64,000 nucleotides of DNA from Watersipora subatra. Its lineage: Eukaryota > Bryozoa > Gymnolaemata > Cheilostomatida > Watersiporidae. Location of the stretch: positions 13,832,764 through 13,896,763 of the forward strand of contig NC_088709.1 of the NCBI RefSeq assembly GCF_963576615.1. Reading direction: 5' to 3'. Shown one piece after another: positions 10,801 to 24,041 of this stretch. A program made the position numbers and the translations under genes. The notes below the pieces were generated by a model, which searched no databases, was not told the DNA's origin, and saw only the letters and a program-made list of their open reading frames with translations. Each line of letters begins with the position of its first letter. The stretch's first letter is position 1.

Positions 10801-13800
10801 GATATGTAGTTTGAAGGTTAGAATGGCAAATGTTGTTATATGTTAAAACACATCAATTATATCAGTACTTTTATTATATACTTCAGTACTTTAGAGTCTT
10901 GTCTTTCGAATGAGCCTATATTCAATACATAAAGAATAATAGAACTATGAAAAACAGGGTGTCAAAAGTATGTCCTGCAATAAAAAAACACTTGGTTGTT
11001 GTTCCCATAATGTGATGTCATAATCATCATTTAGCCCTAGGTCGTCGATCCCTGTCACTGCTATTGAGGCTGCGCTTTTTTGTGACAATCGGTGCTCTTA
11101 AACCCAGAGAGTGCTAATAATGCTAATAAACTACAATTCTAGATAATCAACAATACCCGGGGATCGTGCTAACGCCCAACAAATACAAACACATGTTCTA
11201 GGTTAATAGATTTCGGGTGATTGCTAGAGTTTGCTTTTTTCATCCTTTCGTTCATTTTAAACATTTATAGTATTATTATCTGAAGAGTTTGTATCGCTTT
11301 CCATGATCATACAATCTTTATTTTCAAGTATCATTCTGTATATATTATTATATTATCGTTACAATATTATATCATTATAACACTGTAAAATCTGTACAGG
11401 AACAATTACACTGTGGATTGTGTTTATACACTCTCAAATATTAACTTTTCATCTTAGCCCGCAAAAAGGGGTATTTTGCTGTTTTTGTTTATGTATTATT
11501 TTTAATCAATAAAGAGATCATCATCATCATCATTTCCGTGTTGCTTTCTAAATATGCTTATGCTTCAATAAATATACTGTTGTTGATAAAGGTAATGAAA
11601 TCACATCGATTAAGTTGTGACCTGCATTGGCGTGGCCCTAGGATTATAAGTAAATTGCACTTTAGCAAGATCACGCAATACTTGAAATTAGTTAGCCTCA
11701 GTCGTGCCCCTGAACATAACAATAAAAAGAAAGGGCTATAGCATAATATCATCGGGGAAAATATAGTACGGTGCTTGGAATCTGAGCTATTTATCATAGA
11801 AATAATCTGTACATGAAGAGTTAATGACACTGATTCCTTCGGTGAAATTTATAAACAATAGATTCCGGCATCCAATCACAGGGCGTTGTCAATTTCAATG
11901 TTATTTGTCATCCTAACAACAAATGACCCGATCTCATGGGCTGTAGGCCAAAATGTCTGACATCACTGTTACTACTGATAATCAATAATATGATAATATA
12001 ATAATAATAATAATATGTGGATTAATCAGTAAACATGATCAAACATTTAATTTATGATATTGCATTTTAGTATTACTTGATACAAAAATCAACACCGCTT
12101 TTCATTATTTCAATTATATTATCCTTTCTGTCACTTTTTATTTCACAACACCAAAGGAATGAAGAGTAATTAAATCAGAAAATCATATTGGGATCACTTG
12201 CCACCGGTAACAAGCTCAAAACATGACTGTTTTCTGTTTAACAATAGGCGGTCCAAACGTCATTTATGCCGAAGTCTATTGTTTATAAATTTCACTGATT
12301 CTTTGTCTTCTTCGTTGGTTCTCTGGAGTTGTCCTACCTTTGCCTGCCACTAGCGTCATTATCGTAGTTGATAGACATAAGCAGTAAGCGATAATAAGCG
12401 GTAAAAGCACGCAACACCGAATATGAAAACTGTGACATCATAATTTGCGAGCCTATACCATTGAACATTTATGTGGTAGAGCTTTGGGGAAATCCTATAA
12501 ACACCAACCAATGTCTGTCTCACTATGTTAAACAATGGCTCATTTAAAAGCCAATAATTGAAGAACCTGAATAATCTGAAACAGTGCTGATATAATAGAT
12601 GTGCTTTAAACACAAATCAATTTTCTGACCAAAAACTTTTTTATTACCCGGGCAACGCCGGGCAGTACAGCTAGTTTTAGAATAATTTCTCAAAATAATT
12701 AATGGCTTCCAACATTAACTAACAGTAAAACCTACTTTTTACTGATTATCAACTCACTAATTTATTTTTACATATAATGCATTCAAGTTTTCGACGTAAT
12801 TTTTACATAGTTCTATATAATGCATTTATGTTTTAGAAATAGTTCTATATGATGCATTTAATTTACTATTATATGTAACTACAGTAGAAGCTCCTACGTA
12901 TATCATAAACCCTTTACGTAACAAATTTATGTTGTCATTACTTCATAAAAAATTTCAGATAACTTAAAGCGTCAAGTCAGAACAGGTTCTCAAATTCGAT
13001 TTGATATGTATATCTCTATTATATATCCTAGTACCCTGACAGTATAGTGACTGTGAGAGATTGTCAGGAGTGCCTATAAAGCACAAAGAATAAGTATGTG
13101 CACAATTATTCAGAAATATCAGAATGTTGTCGATTACTGCGGGTGTTAAAGTGTTGGTCTACTAAGCTTAATGTCACTGATTGAAGTCTCATTGAAATCA
13201 ATCTTTTATCGTAAAACTGACTTTAGACTAAAGAATGAACAGACAGACATAGCTTTTACTATTATAGTGAATATATATTTTTGTTTATCTTTATTTTAGA
13301 TATAAACAGTATTTTTTATTTTCGTTTTTGCAGCATAAACATTGCTGGCTGAAAAAAGTCAAAAAATTTGATTTAAATTGACATTGAAGGTATGTGCTCC
13401 CCTTTTAACATAATTTCCATTATCGTGAATCTTAAACTAAATGGAAGTGATGAATACAGAGAAAAGTCATCAATAAAAATCAACAATACTACAGTTATTG
13501 CACATTAAAAAGTTCACTTTGGTTTTTTCCTATTTGAAGGGCCAAAAAAGTGAGTTTGGAACGATCTTGGAATGAATTAGGCAGATCATTACATATAATT
13601 TACGAATCATCTCACCTAAAATTCCTATAACATAAACATTCTCGGAAATGATTATTTACGTTGTAGGAACATCTACTGTATTTGAAATATTATTGTTTTT
13701 TTTTCGATTTCTTAAATACATTAACTAAAATACAATGCAATTTTATAAAAATACCTTGCTCCTACATTGATGTTTCAGAGCGTAAAGCAAATAATGGAGG

Positions 13801-14550
13801 GGATTTACTTTGTGTGTCGAGATTCGGATGTACAAGTTAATATAGTTCCAAACGATGCTTTGATTCTACTCTATGTTCACATGATGGTCGCTACTGACTA
13901 GCATGAGAATATTACTGAAAAACATAGAGGTATCACTCGAATTAAATGAGCAAAGTTTACCATCTTTAAGGCAAGGTTCATAGCGACTCTTCCCCCCATA
14001 CTATGGCCAAGCAGATGGCACTTCTTGAGATTCAATGAGTCCATTAAGGCAATTACATCGTCAGCCATTAGAGAATAAGTCATTTGGGAAGAGTGTGGAC
14101 TGTCTCCATGGTTCCTCACATCTATTGCTACCACCTTTCAAGGCATTAGCAAAATAATTGCAACATAAATTAGAGAAGATCAATGCGGAAAGAACACAAT
14201 TCATAGATTTTACAATAAACCACCTGAGTATTTAACCTGTCTGCCAGTTTTCTACCAAGTAACTGCCAATTGTTCTTCGAACCAAACAGGCCATGCAGTA
14301 TGAGAAAAGAAGAATTTCTGTCATAATTTTTGGTGACAGGCTGGTAGTCTGTATAGGCAAGCTTCACAGTGGACCTACAACAATAACAGGGTCACATTTT
14401 CAGCAACGACAACAACAATCGCATCTTTAGCACTGGTTTGTAAGATAACGTTAAATAAACAACTGACAGAAATCTTACTTACAATCGTGCAGAACGCGTA
14501 AGCCTTGACTGCAACAAAATGATTCGTCCAGGTATGTTGAGTCGATTCAT
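7898..14550 (-). CDS. ABHD11: ABHD11-like mitochondrial alpha/beta hydrolase, copy 1
   Basis: Minus-strand exons: 14550-14483, 14374-14224, 14134-13961, 9332-9156, 8513-8323 and 8054-7898 (68, 151, 174, 177, 191 and 157 nt). Together they give 918 nt, or 305 residues plus TGA. Every junction is GT-AG and in phase. ABHD11 is a mitochondrial serine hydrolase reported to protect lipoylated 2-oxoglutarate dehydrogenase. Seen: a basic, acid-free N terminus (MNRLNIPGRIILLQSRLTRS), as expected for a matrix signal; HGLFGS (50-55); RNHGDSPHS (80-88); nucleophile elbow GHSMGG with Ser118; candidate acid Asp142 in IIEDVLP; FIGG; and AAGHLVHS with catalytic His283. Family members normally have Trp, not Leu, after that His; copy 2 keeps Trp. 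The start at 14550 was chosen because it alone gives a continuous frame into exon 2. Intron 3 (4.6 kb) holds the Helitrons. The AATAAA of copy 2 is AATAAT here. Confidence 0.92.
9901..10191 (+). mobile_element. Non-autonomous Helitron, short copy in ABHD11 copy 1 intron 3
   Basis: It starts TCTATATATACATTTCTC and ends CACAGCTAG, with a degenerate hairpin (CCCGGGCAACACCAG) upstream of the final CTAG. This is the 5' TC and 3' hairpin-CTRR pattern of Helitrons. The interior matches the reverse complement of the element at 17291-17674. It abuts the next copy head to tail. Confidence 0.65.
10192..12674 (+). mobile_element. Helitron-like element, 2.5 kb, tandem to the previous one
   Basis: It starts TCTATATATATTTCTCATGG and ends ACAGCTAG followed by T, as expected for A/T insertion. 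A hairpin with stem CCCGG (12647-12651) and CCGGG (12658-12662) lies 8 nt before CTAG. No Rep or helicase frame was recognised inside, so it is non-autonomous or gutted. Its absence from ABHD11 copy 2 dates the insertion after the duplication, or indicates loss from copy 2. Confidence 0.6.
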
Positions 14551-14817
14551 TTGCACTGCAACATGTTGTGATGAATGTTTTCAATATGAGCTGAAAGCGA
14601 ACTGTTTTACATATAAAACTGTTTCCATCTTGTAGTTTTGGCATACTTAGGGATTCGTTTTGCCACTTGAATCATTGTTTAGCAATCAACAACTAATGAC
14701 TAACTGGTGGTTAGCAGTTCTAGAGTAGATTATTATGTGTATTTAAGGAATTTTTACTCACTCAACACCGCACTAACGTCAATGATTAATAACTACTGTT
14801 TTCATGTCAATCTAGAC

Positions 14818-15571
14818 CAGGGGTCGGCAACCTGCGGCTCCGGAGCGGCATGCAGCTCTTTCATCCCCTCGCTGAGGCTCCCTCTGACTTTGGACTTTTT
14901 TCCCTTTTTTTGCCATATGCCCAGTAATTCATAAAAATATAGAAGTTTCATCCCTATATTTTGCAATATAATTTCAAAAATTTTACCCATGGTGATAAAT
15001 CAAACACTGTCGCTTGTTATGCATCATTATTTACGTTATATTATTAGTACCTTATCACATGATTGTCACGTGGCTTCAACTTTAACATAAAAGTACAGAA
15101 AAATGTATTACCGGATTCGTGCGGAGGGTCTGATCGCTACGAGATACCTTCTGATATTATGTCAACGAACTGGGTTAAACAACTAGAAATCTAGTAAGGC
15201 TGGCCAGCCGCTTAGGTCTGCAACATCATCAACAACACTACTGACAAAAAACAACACTAATACAGGTCGTATACACCTTATAACAATTTATGCGCCAATA
15301 AAGTTAATAAAACCACCAAAATTATTTTACTACTCTTTGCAAAAGTGTAATTTTGTTTTCTCAGCAGTTAAATCGTTATGCATGCCACACCTTTTCGTTT
15401 ATGGTGTAAACATGGTATAAAAGCAGTAAAAGCTAAACAAAATAGTTAAATGAAGTATTTATTATGTTTTTAATTTAAAATGTCAAAGGGGTTTTGTGGC
15501 TCCCATTGCGTTCTTTCCTGCGGAAAACAGGTCCAAATGGCTTTTTGAGTGGAAATGGTTGCCGACCCCTG
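14818..15571. mobile_element. hAT-type MITE, 754 bp, with intact TSD
   Basis: The terminal inverted repeats are CAGGGGTCGGCAACC and GGTTGCCGACCCCTG. An 8-bp target duplication, ATCTAGAC, flanks both sides (14810-14817 and 15572-15579), diagnostic of hAT elements. There is no transposase. It lies just upstream (minus-strand sense) of ABHD11 copy 1, outside the duplicated segment. Confidence 0.9.
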
Positions 15572-15579
15572 ATCTAGAC

Positions 15580-16084
15580 TATGCTATTTTGGTTGGTTGC
15601 GTAAGGTAAGCCGCCTTGTTTGTTATGGTAGTCAAGAGTGGAGAGTGGAGAGTTCAATTAATAGGAGTTGACTGAGATCTTTAGTGCAAATCTAACCATG
15701 CTAATTCTCAGATGCATGATGAAGCAATAGAAATGCTCTTTATTTTCATCAATACAAAACCTAATACACAAGCAGCAAAATTCTAGAATAGAAAAAAGAT
15801 AATCACAAGTAGCAAAAACTAAATAATATAAAATATATCTTACGCCGACATCTGTATCTGCCCTTAAGCTCAGCCTTGTACATCTACAAGGTTTCAATGT
15901 CAGAAGAATATGAGCTATTAAAATTGTTATGTTTTATAGGCGTCTTGGATAGCCTAAGGACAGGTATATAAATGTTCAGTATTATATCTTCATGTCATAG
16001 GAGTTATTCCATTGGAGGGTACACTGTCTTTGGGTATACGTCAGGGAAAAGTACTGGGTCAGGGTGATAGTAGGTTCAGTTATT
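15580..16084. other. Intergenic, nothing recognised
   Basis: AT-rich sequence with only short chance frames on either strand. Confidence 0.35.
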
Positions 16085-16570
16085 TTTGGTGGTGGTTGGT
16101 AGATTTGATTGCTTCTACATTCCTTTGGTGGTTTCTGCAGATGGTGTTGACACAGTTTCTATGATTGATTTCTTCTAATTCTGAAATTTTTAATTTTTTT
16201 TACATTTCCAATTATCGAATCTTTTGTTATCTTTTAGGCGTCTTGCTGCTTGTAGGTATTATATGCTTATTTGGTGGTCTGGCTGCATTCCCTGTTGGCA
16301 TCTTGTTTTCGCAATATTTCATATAATATCGCAATATCTCCGTACAACACTGTCACACAAACTCAAAGCACTTTTGAAAATGTTTTCAGCTTTTACAAGC
16401 AAATAATGTCGCACCATCTTTGATAATTGATCTTTGATGAGAACGTCGAAAGAAAATTAGAAACTTCGGAATTGGAAGAAATCGCTCATAGAAACTGTGT
16501 CAACACGATCTGCAGAAACCACCAAAGGAATGTAGAAGCAATCAAATCTACCATCCACCATCACCAAAAA
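16085..16570. mobile_element. Foldback element with ~120-bp arms
   Basis: The left arm (about 16085-16205) contains GATTTGATTGCTTCTACATT and TTTGGTGGTTTCTGCAGAT. The right arm (about 16440-16570) is its reverse complement with few mismatches. The central ~230 bp includes a stretch (16345-16415) also found at 33440-33510, where the LTR element inserted. No coding capacity is seen. Confidence 0.65.
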
Positions 16571-16799
16571 AGCCACCAGAGAAACATTAGAGACGAGTCA
16601 AACATGACGTAGATACCAGGAGTAAGTCACGAGCTCCACTCTACACGGCGACATCATGTGCACCAGCTGAAGACTTACACAAATGAGATATCTTCCTGGC
16701 ATAGAGCATTGAACCTTAACACTCAACATACACCCACAGGCTAGCTTTTTCACAGCCAGACATCTATAAAAGAGAACCGCTCCAATGACTCAGGAGCTT

Positions 16800-16966
16800 T
16801 AGCTCTCTCTCTCACTCTCTCACTCACTCTCTCACTCTCCCTCACTCTCTCTCACTCTCTCTCACACTCTCTCACACTCTCTCACACTCTCTCACACTCT
16901 CTCACACTCTCTCACACTCTCTCACACTCTCTCACACTCTCTCACACTCTCTCTCTCTCTCTCATG
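16800..16966. repeat. Microsatellite, (CTCTCACACT)n type
   Basis: Pyrimidine-rich array of CTCTCACACT units grading into CT repeats. A TATAAAAG lies just upstream near 16766, so the region could be promoter-like or a retroelement LTR. No partner LTR was found. Confidence 0.9.
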
Positions 16967-17290
16967 GGAGAGGGCCTCCTTGGGCACTCTCCCATCTGCT
17001 TGATGAGGAACCTCTCTCCTCGCCTATGAGGCCTCATTCTCCTTCTCCAGCTGAGCCTCTTCTACATCACTATCTCAACTGCCAAAAATCTTTACCTATG
17101 GACTGTCACGACTCTCGTTTGACTGTCGAGACTCACAGCCGTACAGGACTGAGCAAACAAGCATGGATGACCATTCGGGTAAGGATGTAACTTTCATTAG
17201 CCATTCTAATAATTTGTTTGTCGTTAATACATGTATTATTGTTTTAGAATTTTGTTTGTTGTGTATTTCATTGTTTGATTTATAGAATAA

Positions 17291-17674
17291 CTAGCTGTAC
17301 CACCCGGCCGGCGTTGCCCGTGTAATAGAAGAGTCTTTAGAAAGAAAATTTATTTGTATTTAACATATAACAACATTTGCCATTCTAACTTTCAAAGTAC
17401 ATATCATGAGCGAAGTGTGTCGTGTAGTTGAAATAATTTGAAAGAAAAATAAAAACAACTGTAATGGTTTTAAAACTTTGTCAAACAACTGTACCGTTCA
17501 AGCTAGTAGCTTGGCATTTGCCAATGGAAAACTCCACGATGCTAGTTAATAAGGTTAGGCTTCCAATGACGGTAAGCCATGACGTTGAGTCTGTATTGTT
17601 GTCCAGCTCAGCTGTTCTAATAATAGCTATAGCCGGATTTCCAACACACGGACTTTGAGAAATATATATATAGA
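17291..17674 (-). mobile_element. Non-autonomous Helitron, 384 bp
   Basis: On the minus strand it begins TCTATATATATATTTCTC and ends with a GC-rich hairpin (GGGCAACGCC region) and GTACAGCTAG. The T expected after CTAG is present. The interior matches the element at 9901-10191. Confidence 0.65.
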
Positions 17675-20600
17675 AGAAGTAACTTTTACTGGTAAATATT
17701 AATATTGCTTACTAAACCTTCACTTGTACTTGAACCAGTAATAATCAAATTAGTTCCCACGAGCTAAACAAAAGTGCACAAACTAAACATAGTCAAAATA
17801 TAATAATATAACAAAGCAATTTCACTACTGATGTATGTGTGGATTCGAATTAGTTATGCATAACATAATTTCTCCACATCCACCCATAACATTTCTGTTT
17901 GGAGATGGCTTTTTGATCTCAAACTTTTGCATGCTAAGCTTGAATCTACCTTCACGAGTAAATTCCCTTTTAATTTCAGCTCTTAATAGCATATACTAGT
18001 AGATCTAACATCTATATCTGTAGTCCTATCTAGATGTTTAGCTATCTAAAATATTTATTTAGTCACTGTATTCTACTGGACAGGTAGATAATTAACATAT
18101 ATATTGTGAAACTAATTAAAAATCTGTTAGCTGAGATTTTAGTGACTAATCTATATCATTTAGCCAAAGCATAACCACATATCTAGGCGAGCATTCTCCC
18201 AACGTCTAAACCTTTCATAATACTTTTCGTTATACTTTCCCAGCGCTTAATTGTAGCCTGTGTTGGGATTGATCTGCCACCACATATTAATATATTAATT
18301 ATAGGCTTGAATATGCGAGTATTTTAAGTAGATCTATGGACATATTTAAATTTGCCTAAAAGAAAACTTGAATTAATTCACCATTCGCGACTGTTTTGTT
18401 CACAGGGAAAGTCTACACTTGTATCCTTTCTGACTGTTTTGTTCACAGAGAAAGCGCGTATCTGATAAAAATATAGTTCTAACCCGTAGTGACCGTAGAT
18501 ATATTGAGCTCAAGGTTATGACATCTAACCTAAATATGCAAGACCTTAAGAATGTATCTACTTTATGTTAAAGTATATCCTAGCAACATGTACAATGAAG
18601 AACTACATAAATAAAAGTAACTTACCCTAGGTCTAACTATCACTTAGAATTAGTTCTTCGTTTACTGGATGGATAGGAATATGTGCACAATGTTCTTATT
18701 ATGTGATAGCTATTTATAGCAGGTCCACATTAGCTGAAGCGCAATACAAATTCACCATTTTATTAACGATGAAAACCAAATTACACTCTGAAGTAAACAA
18801 TAATTAATTTTGTACAATGTAATAAGTTTTGACTGTGTACCCATTTCTCCAGCTTTCGTTTCTTAAAGAAAATAAACTTAGAAAAATGTAAGACTTCGCT
18901 CAAAGGAAATAAATGTTAAAAACTATAATTTTCATTCAAGTAAATTTTAATGATGAACCTCTATTAAATTCATTAATTATAGAAAGATTGTCATAATTAG
19001 ACTGGCTATCTCGCTTACTGGGCAAACTGATAAATTACTAATTTTCAGTTGTGGGCGGATTTTATTACGCTATGCTAGCTGAGGCTTGATTGCAGTTTCC
19101 TATTTTTGAGAACCTTATCTATGAAAAGCTTGCTATTTAAAAAAATTATTAATTAAGTGTTATATAACAATTCTTTGTGATAATATATAAAACTGACCGA
19201 TTTTGAGACAATGCAGAATGGTGGAACCATAATAAACTGTGCGATAACTACATTTACAATCTTTGAAATTCTTTCAAGTTCTTTTACAATCTTTGAACAA
19301 TAGCTAACATACAATGAACTGCACAACAACAATAATCGCATGTGAATTAGCTTCACTTATGCATTCTTGGGATATATACGTATGCTTAACAAACAATCTT
19401 AAGCCTTGTAAAATTTACAGAAAAGTTGCTCCTTTTATACTTAAATGTTACTAAAAGTATCATCGCCTTATTCTTATGCACACATATAGCTTACTCATAT
19501 GCATCTAGAACCTTCTTACTATATATTGATAGTAAATTTTAGTTTTAACTCTATTATATACTACCTATTGCCGAATCTATAACTATCCGGATAATACCAC
19601 TAATTAGCAGCACTACCCAGAATAGTATCGGGGAAGAAAACCCTCACCTATTGACTTTCTCACAAAACTTTGAGAGCAACATTTTTGGCTCACGACATTT
19701 GCTCATCTTTTTCATTATTACCTGGTGACATATAAATAGTATAAATAGTATAAATCAAAAACAAAACACCCATTTCTAAGCTTGATTTTGTTAGACATTG
19801 AGAACATCTTCATTCAATGCTATAAACAACTCGAGTCCTATAAAAGTTGAGCACCTTACTTTGCAGCATTCACTTAGCTCATGATTAGTAAATGGCTAGG
19901 AAAATTTGAGACATGAAAATTTTTGTTACATCCTTAATGTTACATTCATCCTCTGCTGGTCAGAGAAATAAATCATGCATTGCCATACGAAAGAAGCTAT
20001 GAAAATGAATTAGCTCCAGTACCACCACTGGTAGCTCTGGTATGCCTGAAGCCACGAAGGTGATAAATTTGCGTTCCATTCCCAAAGCGCTTAATAACTG
20101 TAAAGCGTGAAAGCTTCTTAAGATCTGATTACTGCCATCGTTGCCATGACAATAACTGGCTATTCAGTGCAACACACGTGTCACTCTTGTCAGACCACCC
20201 TAGATTGAACCAGATGCTATCATCATTTGTAAGGCTCAGGTAAATTTTGTCTGAAAATTTGTTTGGATTTAAAAAAACAGATAGTTTGCAACCTTCTCCT
20301 GTAGTTAAGTTGGAAAAGAGAAAATACAATTTTTAAACAACAAAAAATTGAAGTTTGCATTAAAAATAAAATTTCAAATAACTTTTGGCCTATACGATAA
20401 ATTGGAAAATTTTGTTTACATTTACTTTAAATTTCAACAACTCGCTATGTTAAATTTTCATAAAAACAGATCTGATTAAAAGAATTGCTCTATTTCCGAC
20501 TTCTAAACACTTTGTTAATTTTAATTGTTATATCCGATTTTGGTAGTTTTCAATTATCAATTGAAACTTGGAGTTGTCTTTTTGCTTTGGATAGCTCATA

Positions 20601-22885
20601 GAGCGATGCGTAGTCGCCGGGTTGTTTTGCGTCACTCGTGCTGCGTTACGATACCGACATCTATTCATCTCACATCGCGATTGATGTTTGAATTAACCTA
20701 ACGGTGGCACTGTTTGTCCTTAGCCAGTAAAGTGAAACCAGCGGGCCTGGGTCATGTATGATAGCCAAGTTCTCTTTTGATAAGATGGTCTACTGATATT
20801 CCCCCTTCCTTGATCGTAAGTATTGAGTAATCCTGTCTATGCCTTCTGGTGCTCAGAGAGGTTAGACTTCCTACAGATACTCTCTGTCTCTTGGTTCTTC
20901 TCTCTCTTCGATGCCTGGTGACTAGACGTGAGATCCTACTGCTGACGACATCAAAACCAAAAATCCACGCTTGTCATGGCGGGTAGCGTACATCCCAGAA
21001 GGAGTGATCAATTCGCCGTGCGCGCGCACTACAAAACATGTATGCTGAATTCCTGTATACTTTCATTTTCTTTGAATTTAATAATAAATGTAATCATGTA
21101 ATAATTGTTCCTTTGAATAATTCTTAATTAAAACAATAATAATAATTTGTCTTTGAGGAAAGAATAAGTTAATAATCGTATAAACTTTTGCTGCGAGCAA
21201 ATTCTAATATTAGTAATCTGTGTTATAGTGCAGTGTGGGTCAGGTAATTTCTGTTATTAATTCTCACCCCTTTGTTAGTTCGGAGTAATTGAAACCCCCA
21301 CACTCCATCATAACATAATCGTATTTGCTCAATTCCAAAGCTCGAGACTCAGCAACTTTTTGATACCGTGAATTGATATGCATTTCATTTTCAGGATTAA
21401 AATTAAAAGATTTGCAAAAGTATATAATTCAAAACAAATTTTATGTTCTTTTAGTGAAATGGTTAACAGCTTTATTACTTAAAAACCATGGAAGCAAATT
21501 TAAAGTTTCACTTTAACTCTTTGATAAGGTACCAGACACTCTTACTACAAAATAATTTAAAAACACACTTTACAATTAAATTGCATATTGATGAGTCAAT
21601 AATGTTAAAACAATTTAGGCAAAACTGCAACCTTCTGAATTTTTGTGCTAGCCTCAGGTCATGCTCAGCTTGCCATGACAGACCAGCTAATTTGGATAGT
21701 TGATCTGTCATGTTTCGGTTGTTTGACTTGATTTCTGTTATAAAAAAAATATTCATACTGCATATACATGTGATTCCAAGAATTTCTGTAAAGTGTCATT
21801 TAAAGTTTCAACATAAAGAAATTGCAAAGCAACAGTAAACATTGTCAACTCAGACTAAATAAAATTCACAAAAATAATGTGTGCTTCCATTTGAACAGAC
21901 ACCTGTACACCACAGTAGCCTTTTAATTAACTTTCAGTTTCATATTTGAAGAACTAGTCAAGTAAAACACTCATATTTTGTTTCACCAAAGAGTTTTCTT
22001 ACATGAGGTAGTTTTAACTTATCCATCCACAAAGAGCATCATCCTAAAGGATTGTACGCCAGCTCTATGCAACTTTTGTAATATTCTATGGTTGCTATCG
22101 TACCAGCGCCATCACTACTTGGCTATCAATTATCTCAATGCTACTCTCTTAACGGACAGCAAAATTTTAGAGGTACACTTTTCCAATTGATTTAATTCAG
22201 CTACTCGTTGACTTCTAAAAGCAAAATTACTTCAATTCTTTTAAAACGACAAAAACTGTGCTTTCTTTCTAAAATGTTAAGATAGTAAAAACCAGAATTA
22301 TACCAATTTTCAAAAGAATTTTTGCTCTAAAGTAAGAAACTATTATAGCTTGATGTAACACGAAATTCACATCTGGACACAATTGAAAATGAAGAAGCTT
22401 TCAAACTTGAAAGAAAATAGCTGTGATAAAATTAAAAAAAAAATTTTTTTAATTAAAGTGATTCTTTGCATAAAAATGTAAATTGCAGATTGGTATGTCT
22501 CTTAATTTAAAAACCCGTAACCATTTAAACTATGACTTTTCCATTAAAACCAGTAGTGTCCAGACTTCCGTATCTTTAGAAAGACTTTATAAAGCTTTGA
22601 GAATCAAAACTGGCCAAAATAACATAACTAAAAGCAATATTACTATTGATAATTTAAACCCAGTCATTTTTACTGCGCTGGCAACCACTATTATAGATTA
22701 ATAAAAATATTTTAAAAAATTGTTTGATGTGTGTTTTGGAAGGTAATATAAAATCAAGAGAATTATTTCGATGGCTTGGCAAAGTGAAATAAACTCGCAA
22801 AGTAAACACCCTCAAGTAAAAGGAAGACCAACTACCCATACAAAGACCATAATTAACAGTTTGCACTGAACAGCCAGACTGGCAT
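17675..22885. other. 5.2 kb without a recognised gene
   Basis: AT-rich with many stops. A GC-richer patch at about 20590-21045 might be part of a retroelement. A minus-strand frame at 20129-20329 (contains FNLGWSDKSDTCVAL) follows an acceptor-like tract, but I do not recognise the protein and have no second exon. Confidence 0.35.
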
Positions 22886-23140
22886 CTACACTGTAGACCT
22901 CTCGATCTAGTATGGGGTTTGACAATACACAAGAGTCAAGGTCTTACCATGGCTAAAGCTGTCATTGATATAGGCCACCACGAAATGACCGCTGGAATAT
23001 TGTTTGTAGCTCTCTCTCAAGTTCGAAACATCAATGACTTACTTGTTAACAACTCCGCTAGGGAGCGCATCACTCGATTAGCCATCAATGACCAAATCTT
23101 ACAACACAAAAGAGAGGAGACTAGACTGCACGACCTTTAA
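22886..23140 (+). pseudogene. PIF1/Helitron helicase C-terminal fragment
   Basis: The frame reads RPLDLVWGLTIHKSQGLTM, then IDIGHHEMTAGILFVALSQV and NDLLV, before a stop at 23138-23140. TIHKSQG followed by a FVALSQVR-like motif is typical of the last helicase motifs of PIF1-family proteins, including Helitron Rep-Hel. Nothing upstream extends it, so this is a 5'-truncated relic. With Helitron ends nearby, a Helitron source is more likely than the cellular PIF1 gene, but that is inference. Confidence 0.7.
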
Positions 23141-24041
23141 CAGATACTGTATACTTATAATAGATATTACAATATCAATAATTAACCAATTACTCATATG
23201 CCTGGTTTCAACCCAACTTTACATCCAAAATAAATTGTTAGTTGCACTTTTTTAGAGTCGTGCTCCCTCAAATTTATTTTATATCAACTCAAACAAGTCT
23301 CATTTACACTATACTCTGTCAATTCCTGCTGAGAACTACTTTTTCAACAACCAGCAGTACCTTTTCTTTTTTTCAGTTATTACTTTGGTCGTGGGCTGTA
23401 TGACAGTGGAATTTCTAGTTTAATATTTATGCTTTATCAACAGTCATAGCTTGACATACAAGTGATCAAGTCTTTTTACTGCCTTACCTGGGTAGAAGGC
23501 CAAAGAGATATGCGATTTATATTATTAGCAATCATTCATGTAATTGTTGTAGCATTTGCATATTATAGAACATATATATTTTATTGATGTTATATTGCTT
23601 AGAATTGTGCAAATTGCCTACTTATATAAGCTTATATAAACCCATGTCAAAATGTTTTATATCATTGTTATGCTTTTATTTTAGTTTTCACGGTTTGGTT
23701 TTCAAATAAACAATATAAACCTGAATCAGTTGGACTCAGTTCTTTAACCCCTAAGGACAGTACACTCTTTATTGATAAAATAAGATTGGGAAAGATTATT
23801 ACTGGTAAGTGCTAACCAAAATGAAAATAATTTTTTTGGGTAAGTTGAACATTCTGGGCTAGATTTTTCCTCTAATATATTTTTATTAAGATATTTTGAA
23901 AATATTTTCTTCAACTTATATCCCAAATTTAAATGAAATTTATCGACTCTACCCAGTTCTGTGTCAGCTGATTGTACTCATTAAAGCTTTTTTTGCGATG
24001 GTAATATAACAGTCAAGGAAATTTGTTTTTTGTAGCTAAAC

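Larger units (their letters stand above)
7497..14724 (-). repeat. Segmental duplication, copy 1 (contains ABHD11-like gene)
   Basis: Near-identical sequence recurs in the same orientation at about 28152-33130. The left boundary is near the shared TTTTTTAATATATA. The right boundary is after the shared GGTTAGCAGTTCTAGA, where the copies diverge. For exons 1-3 the two copies are offset by 18405 bp. Copy 1 is longer mainly because of Helitron insertions at 9901-12674. Confidence 0.88.

Noticed and set aside
14375..14644. ATG at 14644 as start of ABHD11 copy 1 (MPKLQDGNSF)
   Set aside because: That frame does not join exon 2 in phase. ATG 14550 does, and it gives a plausible mitochondrial signal.
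20129..20329. Possible minus-strand exon
   Set aside because: An acceptor-like tract precedes it, but no second exon, donor-supported model or family match was found.
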